From positions 11,476,501-11,540,500 of the forward strand of contig JAYKKT010000055.1 of NCBI GenBank assembly GCA_036023115.1: a DNA stretch of 64,000 bases, in the 5' to 3' direction. Both the position numbers and the translations under genes were made by a program. How positions within the stretch are numbered: the first letter of the stretch is position 1; every line of letters begins with the position of its first letter. Shown in pieces: positions 49,274-60,650 of the stretch. The notes beneath the pieces are model-generated. The model had not been told where the DNA came from, ran no database searches, and worked only from the letters and a program-made list of their open reading frames with translations. The DNA is from Brasenia schreberi. Its lineage: Eukaryota; Streptophyta; Magnoliopsida; Nymphaeales; Cabombaceae.

Positions 49274-49353
<80 letters not shown>

Positions 49354-49693
49354 ATCTTCATTAAAAGCTGGTTCATGAAACGGTGCAAATTTACTGCTGC
49401 GTCTTACCTGACAGAATCAACCATTTCCAAAGAATACACTGTTTTACTGTACGCCTATACCATCCTCTGGAGCCTGCTTTGGTTCCATGAAATGGCTCCC
49501 TGGAATAGAATTCTTTTGACTGTTTATCGACAAAACAAACACTTGTAGTTTGCAGTGATCGAGTGGATAAGCATTGTGCTCATGGTTTTCCAATATCCAC
49601 GGGGTTGGCGGCCCCTCCTGTGGTATAATGGGCTCCCGTCGATCTAAACTTGTGCTATAAAAGACTGAATATGATTATGCTTCCTTCCTTCAG
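48710..49693 (+). other. Rest of the HSFB4-like intron
   Basis: No coding sequence is visible. A (CT)n tract at 48,720-48,771 and a (GA)n tract at about 49,275-49,348 are mutually inverted and roughly 500 bp apart. The intron closes with a pyrimidine tract and CAG at 49,691-49,693. Without Copia C and one target copy the intron would be about 1.0 kb. Confidence 0.7.
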
Positions 49694-50269
49694 GGTTTCA
49701 GAAAGATAGTTCCAGACAGATGGGAGTTTGCCAATGAATTCTTCAGGAAAGGTAAAAAGCATTTGCTTTTGTGAAATCCACAGAAGGAAAGCAGTTCAGC
49801 TTCCAAATCATCATCATCAAAGGTCCCCGTTGCTGTATTCATGGCCCACATAAAGCCCAGACCATGGTCAAGCAAACTGGTGGGATTCCCCTTCATCATC
49901 CCCAAGAGGAGTCTTCGTCAATATCAAAAGGGAACCCTGATTTGCTGTCCTCTCTCACAGAGGATAACCAGAGGCTTAGGAAAACCAACTCCCTGTTGAT
50001 GGCAGAGTTGACCCACATGAGGAAGCTTTACAATGAGATCATCACTTTGTCCAGAACCATGTGACATCACCACCCAATTTACCAAATTATTCATCATCTC
50101 TTGCCCGACCCAGGCTCGTTGAGATCAGGCCTTTGTTTGATGGAACTACGAAGAGCACAAGCTTGGCCAGTCCCAACTGTGTTAAGTTAGAAATAGAAGA
50201 TCAGGTGTCAAGCTATTTGGTGTCCCACTTCATGGGATGAAGAGAATGCACTGCGACTCTCTTCAGTGA
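49694..50269 (+). pseudogene. HSFB4-like: HSFB4-like pseudogene, exon 2
   Basis: After a good acceptor (TTCCTTCAG) it continues the DNA-binding domain: [25 protein letters not shown]. An extra T then gives a TGA at 49,772-49,774. CEIHRRK is in the next frame. The class B oligomerisation domain (LTEDNQRLRKTNSLLMAELT, HMRKLYNEII) is in the third frame. FVQNHV follows after another shift, and the class B repressor motif KLFGVPLHGMKRMH (50,210-50,251) after yet another; it ends at TGA 50,267-50,269. All expected parts are present in order, so this was a complete gene that has since decayed. Confidence 0.9.
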
Positions 50270-51635
50270 TGATCAGAACCCGAGTTTGGCTTCGAGTTGC
50301 CCTAGCTTCGCATCCCGTATGTGCTAATTTACATGGAAAATGTACAAAAGTGATGTATCTCGTGTCGCGCTGATGTATCGTCATGACATAGGTTTTTGAT
50401 CCATCACTGTACTCGGGAACAAGGGAGAGTTACGAAACTGAGCTTGTTCTTAAATCTCAAGGCAGCGAAACCTATACAACTGAAGGCATGGTCCAGTGCC
50501 ACCACCTGCGGCTTGCCGTAAGGTGCTTGTGATCAATGCATCCAGTTGTTTGGATTAAGAAGGAAAATCCAAATCATGATCATATAAGTGGGAGCCTCAT
50601 CATAGTCCACAACTCTGAAAAATTCCTCGAGAAGCAACTATAAATGTAATGTATGAGCTGATACCTGCTAACAATCCCTATAGAATGAGCATATTTGCTG
50701 GTCTCGTTATCAGAAGTTTTCTTGGCTAAGTTTTCGAAAGATATTCTTCTTGTAAAAGACTGCAAACCCCTCAGTTGTTTACTAGAAAAAGGACACGCAA
50801 AGGCTTCTTTTTTATGGCAAATGCATGCTTATAGGGTACAATATGGTACACTCACATGATGTTTTACTTAAATATCGTAATAGAATGTTCCCATTCGTCT
50901 CGATTTGTCTGGAATCAGGAAACGGGATCTGAGTTGATTGCTGTGCAGGTTTGGAACCGTTAGTTTCGGTTTAGATCTTAAACCATCTGAAATAAAAAGG
51001 AATATTATTTTTTTGAATTTTGACAAAAAAATATTAAAAAGTTATTGTCTGGTTCTGCAAAAGCTGAAACCGGAACCAAACCGGGTCCTCCCTGGTTCTG
51101 GTTTTGATCCGCTTTCAACCGATTCTTGGTCCAATCAGTTCCGATTAAAACGAAATGGGCAAAATGATATTTTCGCAACATTGTTTTGTACCTTTTCAGT
51201 AATACCTTGTAGGCCTTCCATGGCTTCTTATGGTGGGTGTAGTTCACCTTCTAACTCTTTGTATTCGAGCTCCATTTGACCTTGCGAATGATCTCAAACA
51301 TGTCTCCCTTACTTTGTTACTGGCGGAGTATCAAATCAACCTTTTCTTTAAGCAAATCTCTCAGGAAATCGATTTCCATGTACCTGAAGCTTGAAATAAC
51401 GTGCATCTTTTTTCATTAAAGCAAATATATACTGAAAAGGGCTTGTACGAGAGGTGCTCTGAATCTGGCAATCATGACTTACCTTAGGTGACAACTGGAA
51501 GTCACCTTTTTCCCCTTTACAAGGAATCTAATAAGTTATCTTTGTACTGGCCATCTCTACTTCAACAATATGGTCCTCTTTTTACTGTAAAAAGAAAGAT
51601 AATAGTAATGTGGGTTAGCCATTGACACAAAAGCA
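50270..51635. other. HSFB4-like 3' flank, no further gene recognised
   Basis: It includes GGTTTCGGTTT/GAACCAAACC-type words near 50,950-51,130 that resemble MITE or low-complexity promoter repeats. The frame at 50,938-51,279 has no family features. Confidence 0.4.
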
Positions 51636-51639
51636 AGCA

Positions 51640-51840
51640 GCAATTTTAGAGAATTAGCATAGTGGAAGGGCCTTTGGCCGCTAGCCAGGCAGATCGAGGT
51701 TCGGCTGCCATTCATCTCTAACCTGACTAATTCCTAGCATTGGCTCTGGAGCAAGGACGCTAGAATTGGAGATTTAGGTTTCTTCTACTAAGAGAGTTCC
51801 GGCTATAAAAAATGTCCTATATCCTCGTGTATAAGATGTT
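51640..51840 (+). mobile_element. tRNA-derived SINE
   Basis: A pol III A box, TAGCATAGTGG (51,655-51,665), fits TRGYNNANNGG, and a B box, GGTTCGGCTGCC (51,698-51,709), lies 32 bp downstream. The rest does not form a tRNA cloverleaf. The ends are approximate. It differs from the SINE pair near 25.5 kb. Confidence 0.55.
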
Positions 51841-51938
51841 TTGGGCGTTCAGCTTTAAAGCTTAGATCCGAGTCATGTTATGGGTGATCATGACGCTCGA
51901 CCCCAAGCCAAACCAATAGGACCGATTGCCAATTTGGG

Positions 51939-52010
51939 GAACCAAACCAAACTATTTTAAGTTGTGAAATTGAACCAAATCACATCATCAGTTCCAGTTT
52001 GGTTTGGTTC
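51939..52010. repeat. 14-bp perfect inverted repeat, 44-bp loop
   Basis: GAACCAAACCAAAC (51,939-51,952) and GTTTGGTTTGGTTC (51,997-52,010) are exact reverse complements. It may be the core of a small MITE, but no target duplication was seen. Confidence 0.5.
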
Positions 52011-52190
52011 AAAAACATGATTCATTACATTTTAACAGTTATTGATACTTGTAGACAAACAAACCCACCAAACAGGAACTACGGAAACAAATGATACATT
52101 AGACTAAAAGCCCAAGTCATCAACATTTGCTAATACACAAAATAACTCTTCACGTTTTCTTTTTTGTGAGTTAGTAAAAATTTGGAAACT

Positions 52191-53608
52191 AAAGATCCTA
52201 ATTTTGTTAGATGCATCAAAGACGAGGATGAAAAAATTCTAGTGTCAAATGATGATATAAAAATAGATGGAAAAACTATTTTTATAAGCTTTTTAATGAA
52301 AATAAAGATGTTAGTATTAACTTAGGGGAGTTAGCCAAATCAAAAAAGTATATAAACCACAATTTCTATTGATGAATTCAAAAGAATGAAGTCAAAGAGG
52401 CTCTTAAACATATGAAGGGTGATAAATCAGTAGGACCAAATAATATTCTTATAGAAATTTGGAAAATCGTAGGAGAAGTAGGAATCACTTGGCTCACAAG
52501 ACTATTTAATGAAATATGGGAAAACCAAAAGATGCCCTAGGAATGGAGAGTGAGTACACTTATACCCATATACAAGAACAAGAGAGACATTTATAATTGT
52601 GCAAATTATCGGTGTATCAAGTTAACGAGTGAAAGAATTATTGAATATAGGTTAAGATAAGTATCTAGTACAATAGAGAATCAATTTAGATTCATGCTAA
52701 ACAGATTTACTGTTGAAGTGATTCACCTTTCGAGACGTCGTATGGAACATTTTAGAGCAAAAAAGAAAGACCTTCATATCTATTTATTGATTTAGAAAAA
52801 GCTTACGATAGGATACCGAGGAAGGTTCTTTGGAGAACCTTGGAAAAAAGAGGACACAAAAATTAAATACCTAGGGTCAATTTTTTACATGTTGCTTTAG
52901 AGGACAATTAAATACCTAGGGTCAATTAAATACCTTGGAAGAAAGACCTTCATTTGGTTACTTTAGAGGACACAAAAATTAAAATTGACACATATTGCAT
53001 CCCCAAAAAGAAACTTCTAAATACCTAGGGTCAATTTTTTAGAGTAAGAGAAGAATTGGTGGAAATGTTATGCATAGAATTAACGCTAGTTGGTTAAAAT
53101 GGAGAGGAGCATCAGGTATTCTTTGTGATAAGAAGATACCATTAAAGTTAAAAGGTAAATATTATAGAGCAACAATTTGACCTGTCATGTTTTATGGAGT
53201 GTTGGGCAATTAATCATCAACATGTACAAAAGATGTCTGTGATAAAAATGAAAATGTTGAGATGGATGAGGGGTCATACAAGAAAAGACAGTATACATAA
53301 TGAGGTTATTAGAAACAAATTAGGATTGACACCAATAGAGGATAAAATGAAGGAATATCATGTAAGATGGTTTGGACATATAGAAAGAAGATCAAAAGAA
53401 GACCATGTAAGAAGGTATGAAAACTAGATTTTGAAAGCATTAAAAAAGGAAGATTATGACCACAAAAATGTTGGAAAGAAACAATAAAGAATGATCTAGG
53501 TTATTGTGAGTTAACTGCTAACATGGCACATGCTAGGGCTTTGTGGAAACAAAGAATCCATGTAGCCGACCCCGTATAGTATGGGAAAAGGCTTACTTGT
53601 TATTGTTG
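52191..53608 (+). mobile_element. RTE-type LINE, 1.4 kb, rearranged
   Basis: In broken frames it encodes the RT of an RTE LINE: EVKEALKHMKGDKSVGPNNI, LTRLFNEIWENQKMP, then AYDRIPRKVLWRTL. A jump at about 52,850 leads to the C-terminal part: ECWAINHQHVQKMSVIKMKM, VRWFGHIERRSKED (53,194-53,427). It ends CTTGTTATTGTTG. Target duplications of 19 bp (18 identical), TAGTAAAAATTTGGAAACT, lie at 52,172-52,190 and 53,609-53,627. The finger-palm part with the catalytic motif is missing, and a short block is repeated at the junction. Confidence 0.85.
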
Positions 53609-54148
53609 TAGTAAAAATTTGAAAACTTGAAGACATGGGATATGTCGTGTCCTGTTCATGTCAGAAACAGGTCAATATCGTGACCCAATTCTTCTCATGT
53701 CATTTCAGGTCTACAAGAATTCACAATCCTACTTATGTTTACTCACAATTTCATGTTGTTCCTGATGTTGTCGGCATTTTCGTGTTTAGGTCCTACCTAT
53801 CATGTTTGTGTCAAAACATCTCAACACAATTAATGCAAGTAACTTTGTGTGAATACTAACACCTTGTTTTCGGGTTGACTTTGTGTCAGTTTCTCCATTA
53901 TCTAAAGTTGCTGCTCCAAGCCTATGATTGATGGCCGTTGTTCCACGAGTAGATGAAGCACATATTAAGATAAGGTTTTACCGAAGTCATTGATGTCCTT
54001 GTGTTTGTGGTTAGTCATTACACAAGCGTATATACCATAAAACTTTGCTAGTAATATCGGATATGGTCCATACAAAATTGACCATTATTGGTTGATTTTC
54101 AAAAAATACCAAAATATATTTGGTGGAGGTTATATGTTGTGGTTGGCA

Positions 54149-57062
54149 TTAATAGGTACTTATGTAAGTGATAATTATGCTCATTAGTAGTACATGTACT
54201 GAGTGTAACTCATGAGCATTGTATAGCTATGTTTTGGTATTAAGAGTCACTTACTTAAAGTGACAATTATTCTCATTAGTAGAACATATAGTTTTTGCAA
54301 TTCTTGAGTATTTTTCAGTCATATTTTAGCATTGAGAGTCACTTAAGTGATAATTATACTCATTAGTAGCACATGAAGTAGTTGTAACTCTTTAGCATTT
54401 AGCATCCATGTTGTGACATTAAGAGTTGTAGACATGAAAATCTTTACTCCAAAGTTTATGAAAAACTTGAAGCAAAACTTTTCTATCTACTTGCTTGCGC
54501 GAGCATGCTAGCTAGTTTGTCAAAACAGGCAAACTGTTGAAAATCTGACTTCTTCTGACGATTGGGCTAAGCGGACTCTTTTCACTTAAAGCTTCTTTAA
54601 CCGATGCTCAAGGGTCGGTTTAAGCGCTTAGGAACTTCAAGTTTGAAAAGAGTGAACTCCAATTCACGTGAGATTTGGGTGTTTTCAAAGTTGTAAAGTA
54701 AGGATGAAATGTGCTTTGGTTCAAAGACTTGAAACTTATCAAGTTTTAAAAAATAGAACTAACTCTGTTTTTCAGATCTTATTCCTTAATTTTTTTAGGT
54801 GGTCTAGAGATCTCTAAAATTCACAAAAATTTCACAAATGTTCCCTGATATGCTGGGATCCTAGACCATTTTTATCTTGAATTTTGGGACAACCAATTCA
54901 AAGAATTAAATCGGGAATCAACACTGACTTTGCTGTTTCAGGAAATTCTATGACAGAAATACAAAGGCTTAAAGAATCCTCTCTATCTTGGTGTACAGAA
55001 CTCCAAATATTGTTATTTTAGTTATTTTGGAAAGCTATAGATGTTATATTTTCAATGAGACTAATTTCAACCGATTTGGATTAATGTGGAAAGAGATATG
55101 AGACTTTTACCCAACCTCTATCTCAAGAAATCTGACTGTACAAAAAACATAAACAATTTTATCCAATCTTTCCTAATTTTATTAACGAGGTTACATGGTC
55201 CTAAAATTCTTAAAAATTTTATTTCTAAGAGATTTGTCTGTGCAGATATTGTTTCTAAAGTTTTAGCTCATTCGGATCACGAAGTAGGGAATTAAAATTA
55301 TAACAATCAAGTATGCATATGCAGAAAATGGATTTTCAGTTTCATAGAAGATAGGTGCAAATGCATACTCGCACGAAAGTAAACTGCAACAACTCTACAT
55401 CCGAATTTAAAACTCACGCGAATTGAAATTGCAGCAACTCTACATCCCAAATTAAACTCACACGAAGGGAAACATACATATTAGCTTAAGCATAGAGGGG
55501 GTTAAGAAGTATAGAGTGTTTATAATATATATTGGGGTAGAATATCAAACAATTAGAGTGCATGTGTGTGTGAGTGTCGATTCATTCATGAAATGAAATT
55601 ACAGCAAATCTAAAGATTATTACAACTTGGGAGGGGACTAAGCTCCATTAATACAACCCCATATTGATAAATTGAAAGAAGGAAGATGGAATTTAGATTG
55701 AATTGAAGCAATACTTACACGATTTTGACAAGAGGGGTCGAGATTCAAGAGTGAATCTGGCCACCACTCCTCATTCTTCCTTCCAACTCTCTTGCACTCA
55801 CTTAGCCCTTCTTCTCCATACAAGTCACGACCCTCTCTTGCTAGAAAACCCTCTTGCCTAAGCCTGGCTCTTAGTCCTTAATTCCCTTTCCCAAAATTTT
55901 AGAAACTCCAAGCATTTCAAGATGTAGACCCCCCCTCCTTGGCCCTATTTATAGGCCAAGGGGCTGGTTTATTGGGGCGGGTTTGGCTCATATGTCCAGC
56001 CCCAATCCAAGGTTGAGTGGTCTCCTTGTGATGGTATGGACCAGCCCCATGTGGGCTGGTTCTTAGGCTTGGATCGATCTTGGTCTTGGTTCCACTAAAT
56101 GCTTCAATTTAACTTGGCCGGCCAATGCTATGCTCTTGGCCTATTTGATAAACTTGCAACTTAACATTTCATAAGCTTGATTCTCTTCATGATAGCATAG
56201 ATCAGCCCCATATGGGCTGGTCCTTAGATGACTTCAATGAAGCTCAATTGAACGTGCATCTTGTTTGGTCGATTGCACCATGTTGACCGGCCCATATCAA
56301 TTCATTTTGGCTTGACTATATGGCTTGATCATTTGGTGATTCTTACAAATTTTCAATCTTGATAGAATACACTTTATCTTGGCCGTGTATATGCCTTTGC
56401 ATTGCTTCTCCTTGATTTGATAAGCTCGGTTCCATTTGTTCTTTGCATTTGAACTTGCCTTGAAATGAAACTTGATTCAGCCCGTGATTCCAGCCAAATC
56501 TGTTTATGATCTTCGTCGACATTTGGATAGGCTTCAATCTCATTTGCCTTGACTCGATCTTTCTTTTGCTTTCTGGAATGGGTCTCGATCCATACTTGGG
56601 TTAGGTCTTACCAGTTTATCTGTTTTGTTTCGAGATTCATGGGCTTTTTAACTTGAATTTAAAACCATTATTTTGAAACATTCACAAAAAGACTTAAACT
56701 TTAAAATTTGGGGGTTTTGAATTTAAAGGTTCATAAAGGCTTTAAATTGGTTTTCGAAATTCAAGAGTTTTTGAAAATATTTTAAAATTTTGAGTGTTTA
56801 CAAGAGTCACCTTCTTCAGTGACAATTATACTCATTAGTAGCACATAAAGTGACTAACTTTTAAGTATTTAACATCTATGTTATGACATTAAGAAATACC
56901 TTCTTGAGTGATAAATATGCTCACTAGTATCACATTAAGTGGATGTAACTCTTGAGCATTTAGCATCCATGTTATGACATTGAGAGCCACTCACCTTCTT
57001 GAGTGACAATATGTTAATTAGTAGTATAAAATGAGTTATATCATCACCATGTCTATATATAG
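54149..57062 (+). repeat. Six-unit ~90-bp tandem array, split by the solo LTR
   Basis: Units start at 54,149, 54,241, 54,333, 54,420, 56,890 and 56,981. Each has the frame TAAGAGTCACnnnnTTnAGTGAnAATTATnCTCATTAGTAGnACAT followed by AGCATTTAGCATCCATGTTnTGACAT. Spacings are 92, 92, 87, about 89 (unit 4, after removing the insertion) and 91 bp. The sixth unit is incomplete. Confidence 0.85.
54427..56802 (-). mobile_element. Solo LTR, 2,376 bp, of a Tat/Ogre-like Gypsy element
   Basis: It starts TGTAGACATG and ends GTGTTTACA, flanked by perfect 5-bp duplications AGAGT (54,422-54,426 and 56,803-56,807). It contains no gag or pol. On the minus strand it begins TGTAAACACTCAAAATTTT, close to TGTGAACACCCAAAATTTT of the Tat LTRs at 29.5 and 38.6 kb, and shares an AAAGCTATAGATGT block with them. 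A TATA element (CCTATAAATAGGGCC, minus strand, about 55,944-55,958) fits an LTR. Size agrees with the 2.36-kb Tat LTRs. Confidence 0.85.
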
Positions 57063-57414
57063 TAATATTGTAAACAAGATTCATCAAAGTTTTCTCTCAT
57101 TGTGGGTTTTTTTTCTTACTTAGTTTTTCAAGAGAGTTTGAAAGTCTTATTATAGTGCTGATTGGATTTGCAGCTTCATAATCTTTGTTTTGTCGGTTTA
57201 TCTATGACTTGGTTGCATTTGTGTAAGATAAACCGAGGGCCCTTGTTGTATCCTAAAGGTATTTGTTATGGTCTATTGCATTCGGTTATTTGATATTGAT
57301 GGTGGCAAAAAAGCCTAAACGTTAGTGTTTATCACACCTCAAATAATAACACTATCATAACATTCTTTTGAAGATGTTATATTCAATCACTCGGGTGCCA
57401 ATAACTCAAGACCC

Positions 57415-58253
57415 GTGCCATCTACAAGAGGTCAACTCAAACGATATTTAGGTTTATTTGTTAAGATGGTTATTTTCCTTGGAGAGATGACAACCGACTT
57501 TATCAAGTTTGATATATTTGATGCCAGTAGTTTCTTACAATGGGAAAAGATGATACACATCCTTCTTAGCACAATGAAGGTAGTGTATATTCTTGAAAAT
57601 ATTTTAAAAGAACCTTAAAATAAAAAGAGAAAGACATTTCTCTTAAGCAATTGGCTAATCATTTTAGACTTGAGGAAGAGTACCGAAAGAAAGATGATTC
57701 TAAAGACGAATCTACTTAAGAGAAAGTGCATGTTATGAATGAAGCAAAGTCTATAGAGCCTTAAAGAAAAGAAATCAAGATTCTAAATAATCTCATGGAA
57801 ACAATGGTAGGACACCAATCATAAGGAAAAGAAATATTAATGCTATCATTATAAAAAAACCGGTCATTATAAGAGTAAATGCCGATACTTGAAAAAGTTG
57901 AATAAAGACAAGAGTCCTAATTCTTCTAAGGATAACCTTGTTGTCGTCATATCAAAAGTAAATATGATAGAAGACATTAGATCTTAATAGGTAAACTCTG
58001 GTGTTGCTCGTCATATGTGCAAAACCAAAGTCTCTTTAAAATATTTATAGAAGAAGACAAACCAATTTTGTATACAGACAATGCCTTTACGACTCAAGTG
58101 AAAGGCAAAAAAATAGTTAAACTCGAATTTACTTCGAGCAAGGTTCTTGCTCTTAATGATGTACTCTTTGTACTGGATGTAAGAAAAAATTTGGTATCGA
58201 TTTCTTTACTTAATAAGTATGAGTTTAAAAGTGTATTTGAATGTGCTTTGTAA
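57415..58253 (+). pseudogene. Copia E gag, zinc knuckle and protease
   Basis: Gag reads FDIFDASSFLQWEKMIHILL, STMKVVYILENILKEP. The knuckle at 57,841-57,882 is CYHYKKTGHYKSKC (second Cys replaced by Tyr). Protease near 57,990 reads VNSGVARHMCKTK, with Asn for the catalytic Asp of DSGA. The continuation VKLEFTSSKVLALNDVLFVL, DVRKNLVSISLLNKYEFKSV is the usual end of Copia protease. Confidence 0.8.
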
Positions 58254-58970
58254 CATTCATAGATGATTGCACTAAGCACATAACTTATATATATTTAATG
58301 CATTCAAAAGATGATGTGTTAGATAAGTTTAAGATTTTTAAAGGTGAAATAGAACTTCAACATAAGACTTTCATTAAAAGTGTAAGGTCGATAGGAGGAG
58401 GAGAATACTATAACCCAAGTTTCTTTAAGTCCTTTGGAATAATACATTAAACAAGCTGCACCATATTCCCCACAATAGAATGATGTGGTGAAAAAAAAAA
58501 TAGGGTGTTGGAAGAAATGGTAAGTGTGATGTTATCCTATTTTTGGTCTAGCAAAAAGCTATTGAAATGACACTATATTGACATCTTGTTATATTTTAAA
58601 TAGAGTTTCAAATAAAAGGAATAAGATAATCCCATATGAACTTTGGAAGAAAAGAAAGTCCAATCTCAACCATCCTAAAGTTTGGGATTGTAGAGCAATA
58701 GTAAAGATTCCTTAATCAAAAAGGAAGAAATTGAGTGAGAGAGGAATTGAATGTATCTTCTTGAGATATGTTGAAAATAGCAAAGCATATAGATTCTTAG
58801 TAATTGAATCCAGTGACTCATACTCTATTAATATAGTAATTGAGTCGAGGGATGCAATTTTTCAAGAAGATAGGTTTAACTTTATTCAATACCCAAAGAC
58901 AATGTTCATTTTAATAGAGATGAACATGATCCAAAGAATAATGTATCAAATAAAGAGACATTAGAAAGTT
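58241..58970 (+). pseudogene. Copia E integrase
   Basis: CFVTFIDDCTKHITYIYLMH, then SVRSIGGGEYYNPSFFKSFG, matches the Copia integrase core (FIDDxSRxTxxYxL and RSDRGGEY). The D of the second motif is lost (RSIGGGEY). The GAG-pre-integrase domain is missing between 58,250 and the core, so there is an internal deletion. GIECIFLRYVENSKAYRFLV is the C-terminal IGY-like block. Confidence 0.8.
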
Positions 58971-59099
58971 TTGAGCCTAGAAGAAGTAAAAGAGTTAGAA
59001 AGATAAAAATTTATGGATTTGGATTTCTTTATGTTCCTAGTTAAAGGAACAAGAGACTCTATAGAGAGTTATGCACCACTATGCTATAATATGGAAAGT

Positions 59100-59810
59100 G
59101 ATCCAATAACATTTAAAGAGGCAATGAAATCTCAAGATGCAACATTTTGGAAAGAAGCAATACAAGATGAAAAGGACTCAATAATGGGGATATCTCCCTG
59201 GTTCCAAGCCTATTGATTGTAAGTGGGTTTTCAAAAAGAAAATGAAAGTAGATGGAACCATTGATAAAATTTAAGGCAAGACTAGTTGGTAAGGGGTTTA
59301 CACAAAAAGAAGGAGTTGGTTATTTTGATACATATGCATTTGTAGCAAGAATTGCTACAATTAGAGTGCTTTTGACACTTGCTTCCATCTATGAGTTTGT
59401 CATTCATCAAATGAATGTTAAAACACCATTCCTAAATAGAGAGTTAGATGAGGAGGTGTATATGAAGCAACTCTAAGGATTTGTAGTTCAAGTCAAGAAA
59501 ATAAATTTTGAAAAATAGTTAAGTCCTTTATACGAATATAAGCAAGCCCCTAAGTAATGACATCAAAAATTTGATAAAGTTGTTCTTGCTAATGGATACA
59601 AAATAAATGAATCGACAAATGTGTATACATTAAATTCCATAATGAAAAAGAGACATGATTTGATTTGTATTATATATATATATGATATGCTAATTTTTGG
59701 CACTAATTTAGATGAAGTAGAAAACACTAAGAGATTATTGTCTAGTAATTTTGACATAAAAGATATGGGGAGTAACAAATGTGATACTAGGGATAAAAAT
59801 AATTAGAAAT
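59100..59810 (+). pseudogene. Copia E reverse transcriptase
   Basis: CKWVFKKKMKVDGTIDK, then FKARLVGKGFTQKEGVGYFD, TYAFVARIATIRVLLTLAS and HQMNVKTPFLNRELDEEVYM, is standard Copia RT wording. The active-site YVDD reads YIYD in ICIIYIYDMLIFG, next to a TATATATA run that may have slipped. It has several stops. Confidence 0.85.
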
Positions 59811-60179
59811 GGTAGTGGTCATAGGACTATCACAATGTCATTACATAGAAAATATATTAAAGAAATTTGATCAATTTGATTGTCATCTGTTGCTACACTT
59901 TTTGACTTGAACAATTAATTAGTACCAAATAGTGGATGTTGGTAGTACAACAAGATTATGCAAAAATAATTAGATGCTTGATGTTTGCTATGACATGTAC
60001 TCGACCAAATATTGCTTATGCTCTTGGAAGTACTCGACCGGATATTGCTTATCTTTGTTGGAAAATTGACTCGTTATACAAGCAATCTAAGTAAAGACCA
60101 CGGCATGTTGTCCAAAAGATATTAAAATACCTAAAAGAACAATTGATTATAGTTTAATCTATAATGGAAATCCTTTGAT

Positions 60180-60640
60180 TTTAGAAGGATGTTCATATTC
60201 CAATTGGGTAAGTTATACAAAATACCATGCTTCAACAAGCGGTTTAGTCTTCACTCTTGGTGGGGGTGTCTTTGTTTCTTAGGGATTTAAGAAAAAAAAC
60301 ATGCATTGCAGATTCCACCATGGCTGCGAGTTTATAGCTCTAGTCATGACGGACAAGGAAGGTGAGTGGCTTAGAAACTTGCTTCATGAAGTATCAATAT
60401 GGCCAAAATCAATGGCATCAATCACATTAAATTGTGATAGCCAATCTACACTTGCAAAGGCATATAGCCAATTGTATAATGGGAAATCTAGACACATTAG
60501 ACTAAGACATAGCTATGTGAAAGATTTGATTACAAATGGAATAATTTCTATTATTTATATAAGATGCAGAACAAAATTTCGCAGATCTTTTGACGAAAGG
60601 ATTGATAATGGATTTGGTGCGAAGCATCAATAGGGATGAG
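60180..60640 (+). pseudogene. Copia E RNase H
   Basis: GFVFTLGGGVFVS, stop, then CEFIALVMTDKEGEWLRNLL, NCDSQSTLAKAYSQLYNGKS, RHIRLRHSYVKDLITNGIIS. The E of CEFIAL and the D of CDSQ are kept. The final QNLADxxTKG motif is scrambled by a frameshift (60,570-60,600). Confidence 0.85.
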
Positions 60641-60650
60641 ACTCTAGAGC

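Larger units (their letters stand above)
53640..57170 (+). repeat. Probable 5' LTR region of Copia element E, interrupted by a solo LTR
   Basis: This precedes the gag of Copia E. It carries a ~90-bp tandem array and, after it, a TATA-like CTATATATAG (near 57,050) followed by about 110 bp before the leader. I set it as the LTR/U3 region from position and promoter layout. No 3' LTR copy is visible, so the boundaries are estimates. Confidence 0.45.
57171..60650 (+). mobile_element. Copia element E internal region (gag-pol), 3' LTR not seen
   Basis: The plus-strand order is gag (57,415-57,720), zinc knuckle, protease, integrase, RT and RNase H, ending near 60,633. It differs clearly from Copia A-D. 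Every domain is broken. No LTR copy follows RNase H, so the 3' side is truncated or too diverged to see. Confidence 0.8.

Noticed and set aside
49551..49640. A possible structured RNA or tRNA around 49.6 kb
   Set aside because: The GTGGATAAGC and GGTTGGCGG words do not form A/B boxes with correct spacing, and no cloverleaf can be drawn.
51655..51709. A tRNA gene at 51.65 kb
   Set aside because: A and B boxes are present but acceptor and anticodon stems do not form, so a tRNA-derived SINE fits better.
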